From: Pseudoxanthomonas sp. F37
GTDB lineage: Bacteria; Pseudomonadota; Gammaproteobacteria; Xanthomonadales; Xanthomonadaceae
Assembly (NCBI RefSeq): GCF_022965755.1
Contig: NZ_CP095187.1
Location: forward strand, 1,550,001-1,614,000
Direction: 5' to 3'
Length of the DNA stretch: 64,000 nucleotides
In this document: piece after piece, positions 60,331 to 64,000 of the stretch
How the letters are laid out: each line of letters begins with the position of its first letter
Numbering within the stretch: position 1 is the stretch's first letter
The notes under the pieces: generated by a model
The model's input: only the letters and a program-made list of their open reading frames with translations
What the model was told of the DNA's origin: nothing
Databases searched by the model: none
Translations under genes and position numbers: made by a program

Positions 60331-61548
60331 TCACGGCGCCTTCGGCGGTTCGATCCGCAGCAGCTTGCCGTCTTCCTCGTCGGTGACCACGTAGACGTTG
60401 CCGTCCGGACCCACGCGCACGTCGCGCACGCGTTCGCCGATCTCGTTGAGCAGGCGTTCCTCGCCGAGGACGGTGTCGCCCTGCAGGGTCAGGCGGATCA
60501 GGTTGCGTTCGGCCAGCGAGCCGAGGAACAGGCTGTCGTTCCACGGACTTTCGGGACGTCCGGTGTAGAACGCCATGCCGGATACGCCGGGCGACTTCTC
60601 CCAGACATGGTAGGGCGGCTCCATGCCGTCCTTCGCCTTGCCCTCGGCCTCGGGGATGGGCTGGCCGGAGTAGTTGATGCCATGGGTGATGACGGGCCAG
60701 CCGTAGTTCCTGCCGGCTTCGGGCAGGTTGATCTCGTCGCCGCCGCGCGGGCCGTGCTCGCTCTGCCACAGCTTGCCGGTGCGCGGGTCCAGCGCCATGC
60801 CCTGCATGTTGCGGTGGCCGTAGCTCCAGATCTCCGGGCGCGCGCCGGGCTTGCCGACGAAGGGGTTGTCCTGCGGCACGCTGCCGTCCAGGTTCAGGCG
60901 CACCAGCTTGCCCTGCAGCTTGTCCAACTGCTGCGACATCGGCCGCTTGTTGCGTTCGCCCTGGCTGATGAACAGATGGCCCTTGCCGTCGAAGACCAGC
61001 CGCGAGCCGAAATGGTTGGGGCCGTCGACCTTAGGCTCCTGGCGGTAGATGACCTTCACGTCGGTGAGCGCGTTGCCGGCCAGCGTGCCGTAGGCGACGG
61101 CGGTGCCCGCGGTGCCGTTCTCGCCCGGCTCGGCATAGCTGAGGTACAGGCGTTGCGTGGTGGCGAAATCCGGGGCGAGCGCCACGTCGAGCAGGCCGCC
61201 CTGGCCGGTGGCGAAGACCTCCGGCACGCCGGTGATGGGCGCGGACACCGCACCGTCGGTACCGACGCGCCGCAGCGCGCCGCCGCGCTCGGTGACCAGC
61301 ATCGCGCCGTCGGGCAGGAAGGCCAGCGCCCACGGATGGACCAGGCCGCCGGCCACCTGGGTGACGCGGATCTGGCCCTTGGCGCTGGTCAGCGTCTGTG
61401 CGGGCGGGCTGGCCGGCGCGGCCGGCGCGGCCTGTGCGGCCGCAGGCGCCGTAGCGCCCGTTGCGTCGCCGTTGGCGGAGGAATGGCACGCGGCCAGCGG
61501 CAGCGCGAGCAGCAGGGCGGTGGCGAGTCGATGGGGAGCGTGGCGCAA
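60331..61548 (-). CDS. PQQ-dependent sugar dehydrogenase, lipoprotein
   Basis: The 405-residue soluble aldose dehydrogenase-type beta-propeller has a lipoprotein signal with Cys21 (LPLAAC). Segments VHPWALAFLPDGAMLVTERG, HFGSRLVFDGKGHLFISQGE and SYGHRNMQGMALDPRTGKLW match the YliI/Asd family. PQQ is needed for activity and no pqq genes are nearby. The gene is first of a three-gene unit with the secreted protein and thioesterase. Confidence 0.9.
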   Translation of the reverse strand: MRHAPHRLATALLLALPLAACHSSANGDATGATAPAAAQAAPAAPASPPAQTLTSAKGQIRVTQVAGGLVHPWALAFLPDGAMLVTERGGALRRVGTDGAVSAPITGVPEVFATGQGGLLDVALAPDFATTQRLYLSYAEPGENGTAGTAVAYGTLAGNALTDVKVIYRQEPKVDGPNHFGSRLVFDGKGHLFISQGERNKRPMSQQLDKLQGKLVRLNLDGSVPQDNPFVGKPGARPEIWSYGHRNMQGMALDPRTGKLWQSEHGPRGGDEINLPEAGRNYGWPVITHGINYSGQPIPEAEGKAKDGMEPPYHVWEKSPGVSGMAFYTGRPESPWNDSLFLGSLAERNLIRLTLQGDTVLGEERLLNEIGERVRDVRVGPDGNVYVVTDEEDGKLLRIEPPKAP

Positions 61549-61572
61549 CGTCGTATCTCCTGTGGGGGAAAG

Positions 61573-63447
61573 TCAGCGGTAGCCGGCGGCCTGCAGTTCG
61601 AACAGTTCGGCGTAACGGCCACCCTGGGCCATGAGCTGCTCGTGCGTGCCGCTGGCTTCCAGGCGGCCCTCGTCGAGCACCAAAATGCGGTCGGCCATGC
61701 GCACGCTGGAAAAACGGTGCGAGATCAGCACGGCGGTCCGATTGTCCGACAATTCCTTGAAGCGTTGGAAGACTTCGAACTCCGAGCGTGCGTCCAGGGC
61801 GGCGGTGGGTTCGTCCAGGATCATCACCTGCGCATCGCGCATGTAGGCGCGGGCGATGGCGATCTTCTGCCACTGGCCGCCGGAAAGGTCGACGCTGTCC
61901 TTGAAACGGCGGCCGATCAGCTGGTCGTAGCCGCGCGGAAGGCGTTCGATCACCTCGTCGGCCATCGCGCGCGCGGCGGCGGCGCGGATGCGGTCCTGGT
62001 CGTGCATGGCCTCGATGCGGCCGACGCCGATGTTCTCGCCCGCGGTCAGGTGGTAGCGCACGAAGTCCTGGAAGATCACCCCGATGTTGGCGCGCAGGTC
62101 GTCGATGTCGTAGTCGCGCAGGTCGCGGCCGTCCAGCAGGATGCGGCCCTCGTCCGGGTCGTACAGGCGGGCCAGCAGTTTCACCAGGGTGGTCTTGCCG
62201 GCGCCGTTCTCGCCCACCAGCGCCAGCACCTCGCCGGCGTGCAGTTCGAAGTCCAGGTGGCGCACCGCCCAGCGTTCGGCATCGGGATAGCGGAAGCCGA
62301 CGTTCTCGAACACGAAGCCGCGGGCGATCGGGCGCGGCACCGGCACCGGCTGCGCCGGTGAGGTGATTTCCGGCTCGATCTCGAAGAACGAGAACAGATC
62401 GTCCAGGTACAGGGCCTGTCCGGCCACCTGCGAAAAGCCGATCAGCAGGCCCTCCAGCAGCTGGCGCAGGCGCAGGAAACTGCCGGCCAGGAAGGTCAGG
62501 TCGCCGATGCTGAAGTCGCCGCGCACCGTGCGCCAGGCGATGTAGCCGTAGGCCACGTAGTAGCCCAGCGTTCCCAGCGCCGCCAGCAGCGCGCCCCACA
62601 CCGCGCGCCGCCGCGCCAGCGCGCGGTTGGCGAGGAAGAACTTCTCGGCCAGCGTGCGGTAGCGGTCGATCAGGAAACGGTGGAGGTTGAAGATCTTCAC
62701 CTCCTTGGCCGTTTCCACGCTGGCGCCCATCTGGCGCAGGTACTCCAGCTGGCGGCGTTCGGGCGTCCACTGGAAGTTCAGCGAATAGCCCAGCGCATTG
62801 AAATGCGCCTCGCCGATGAAGGCCGGCACCAGCGCCAGCGCCAGCAGCGCGATCAGCCATGGCGCGTACACCAGCAGGCCGGCGGCGAAGCTGACCACGG
62901 TGATGGCATCCTGCACCTGGCCGAACAGCTGGCTCATCAGGTTCATGCGCCCCATCGTCTGGCGGCGCGCGCGGTCCAGCTTGTCCTGCAGGTCGGGGTC
63001 TTCGAAGTCCTCCAGGTCCAGCTGCGCCGCATGCTCCATCAGGCGGATGCTGGTGGCGTTGGTGAACAGCTCCGACAACAGCGCATCGGCGTAGCTCACC
63101 AGCCGTCCCAGCAGGTCGGACACGATGGCCAGGCCGAATTCCAGCGCCAGCAGGCCCAGCAGGGTGTCGAGCTGGCCACCGCGCCAGGCTTCGCCCAGCG
63201 AGCCGAAGTCCAGCCCCAGCCCGACCAGGCCGATGGCCTCGTCGATGATCAGCTTGCCGATGTACAGCGTGGCCACCGGCATGAGCGCGCGCACCCCCCG
63301 CAGGCCCAGGCTGGCGAGGGTCAGCGTGCGGCTGGTCTGCCAGATCTGGCGCAGGAAGGGCGCCAGGTTGCGCATCGCATCGAAGCGTTCGCGCAGGTTG
63401 GGTTGGCCGGCGCGCCGCGCGGGCGCATGCGAGGAAGGGGACGCCAT
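61573..63447 (-). CDS. ABC transporter, fused permease and ATPase
   Basis: The 624-residue half transporter has an N-terminal six-helix region (about residues 30-340) and an ATPase domain with Walker A VGENGAGKTTLVKLLARLYD, signature SGGQ in VDLSGGQWQKIAIARAYM, and Walker B VMILDEPTAALDA. It is a homodimeric exporter of the lipid or drug type; the substrate is unknown. Confidence 0.9.
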   Translation of the reverse strand: MASPSSHAPARRAGQPNLRERFDAMRNLAPFLRQIWQTSRTLTLASLGLRGVRALMPVATLYIGKLIIDEAIGLVGLGLDFGSLGEAWRGGQLDTLLGLLALEFGLAIVSDLLGRLVSYADALLSELFTNATSIRLMEHAAQLDLEDFEDPDLQDKLDRARRQTMGRMNLMSQLFGQVQDAITVVSFAAGLLVYAPWLIALLALALVPAFIGEAHFNALGYSLNFQWTPERRQLEYLRQMGASVETAKEVKIFNLHRFLIDRYRTLAEKFFLANRALARRRAVWGALLAALGTLGYYVAYGYIAWRTVRGDFSIGDLTFLAGSFLRLRQLLEGLLIGFSQVAGQALYLDDLFSFFEIEPEITSPAQPVPVPRPIARGFVFENVGFRYPDAERWAVRHLDFELHAGEVLALVGENGAGKTTLVKLLARLYDPDEGRILLDGRDLRDYDIDDLRANIGVIFQDFVRYHLTAGENIGVGRIEAMHDQDRIRAAAARAMADEVIERLPRGYDQLIGRRFKDSVDLSGGQWQKIAIARAYMRDAQVMILDEPTAALDARSEFEVFQRFKELSDNRTAVLISHRFSSVRMADRILVLDEGRLEASGTHEQLMAQGGRYAELFELQAAGYR

Positions 63448-63534
63448 GCGGGGATTGTGCCTGCTATCCCCGTCGTCGTCAGTGAACGCCTCGCGCCGCC
63501 GATTCCCGAGCCGGCGTCATCGCGCGTGGAGGCT

Positions 63535-64000
63535 TCAACGCAGCGCCAGGGCCGCCAGCGGTTGCACGGACACGGGCTGTCCGGCGTCCACGCGTTCGCC
63601 GCCCCGCACGATCAGGCGGTCGCCGGCGCGCACGTCGCCGCTGATTTCGACCAGTCCGTCCACGGTGGCGCCGGTCTTCACCGCCAGCCGTTCGGCCTTG
63701 CCGGCATTGTCCACGCGCAGCACGAAGTCGCCTTCGCGGCGCAGGATCACCGCATCGCGCGGCACGGCCACGACGCTGCGGGGCTCGGCGCTGGGCAGTC
63801 CCACTTCCACGGCCGTGCCGACCGGTGCCTGCGCACCGCCCAGGGCGATGCGCAGTTCCAGCTGTCGCGAGGCCTCGTCGCCCACCGGCACCAGCGCGCT
63901 GACGGGGTAGTCGCGCTCGCCGTCGGCGCTGCGCACGCGTACCGCCGTGCCCGGGCCCAGGTGACGTGCCAGTTCCACCGGCGCGCGCACGCGCACCTCG
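63535..64000 (-). CDS. RND efflux membrane-fusion protein, C-terminal part (cut by window edge)
   Basis: About 155 C-terminal residues lie in the window; the N-terminus lies beyond position 64000. Segments YPVSALVPVGDEASRQLELR, VPRDAVILRREGDFVLRVDN and VKTGATVDGLVEISGDVRAG DRLIV are typical of the beta-barrel and membrane-proximal part of RND periplasmic adaptors. The RND pump is probably encoded upstream, outside the window. Confidence 0.8.
   Translation of the reverse strand, partial: EVRVRAPVELARHLGPGTAVRVRSADGERDYPVSALVPVGDEASRQLELRIALGGAQAPVGTAVEVGLPSAEPRSVVAVPRDAVILRREGDFVLRVDNAGKAERLAVKTGATVDGLVEISGDVRAGDRLIVRGGERVDAGQPVSVQPLAALALR

Noticed and set aside
1-64000. CRISPR arrays
   Set aside because: No regularly spaced short direct repeats with unique spacers were seen; the tandem repeats present have long units without spacers.

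Overview
The window is a GC-rich chromosomal segment from a gammaproteobacterium, most likely of the family Xanthomonadaceae (Lysobacterales; Pseudoxanthomonas/Luteimonas/Lysobacter-like). This placement is an inference from gene content (class III PHA synthase, ccmABCDEFGHI order, MetX-type acyltransferase, DUF1501/DUF1800 pair, TonB receptors) and from several dispersed intergenic repeats of a style common in that family. No rRNA or ribosomal protein gene is present to confirm it.

Layout. 1-2.1 kb: a DUF1501/DUF1800 pair, cut by the window edge. 2.2-18.1 kb: a locus that appears devoted to poly-3-hydroxybutyrate (PHB) and its oligomers. It contains a GntP-type permease, a TonB receptor, a transporter-like hybrid sensor kinase, a NarL/LuxR response regulator, 3-hydroxybutyrate dehydrogenase, a 3HB-oligomer hydrolase lipoprotein, phosphatidylserine synthase and the class III PHA synthase subunits PhaE and PhaC. 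The two divergent promoter regions of this locus share a 16-bp motif and the same spacing to a -10-like element, which suggests one regulon. 18.2-25 kb: small envelope and hypothetical proteins, an FAD oxidoreductase, a TetR regulator, an amidohydrolase gene whose centre has been replaced by about 1.1 kb of lower-GC DNA, a GFA-family protein and an HD-GYP phosphodiesterase.

25.1-35.5 kb: an aromatic-catabolism island, visibly less GC-rich than its flanks. A LysR regulator and an outer-membrane transporter face a tightly coupled operon: C-C hydrolase, EthD protein, extradiol-type VOC dioxygenase, Rieske protein, FAD monooxygenase, MFS importer, cupin, FAH-family hydrolase and a sugar-epimerase-like dehydrogenase. 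The substrate cannot be read from the sequence.

35.7-43.7 kb: ordinary small metabolic genes (NTF2-like proteins, nitronate monooxygenase, LysR/RidA, Asp/Glu racemase, YciI), a frameshifted HExxH protein and a rifampin ADP-ribosyltransferase (Arr) homologue. 43.7-46.4 kb: a second low-GC insert beside tRNA-Leu(CAA), with a large P-loop ATPase and two unknown genes. 46.5-48.6 kb: thiol dioxygenase and MetX. 48.8-55.8 kb: the complete cytochrome c maturation operon, ccmA to ccmI. 55.9-64 kb: DUF3293 protein, aminotransferase/omega-amidase pair, a large palindromic repeat region, thioesterase, PQQ-type sugar dehydrogenase, an ABC exporter and the end of an RND adaptor cut by the window edge.

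No CRISPR array, rRNA, complete IS element or prophage was seen.
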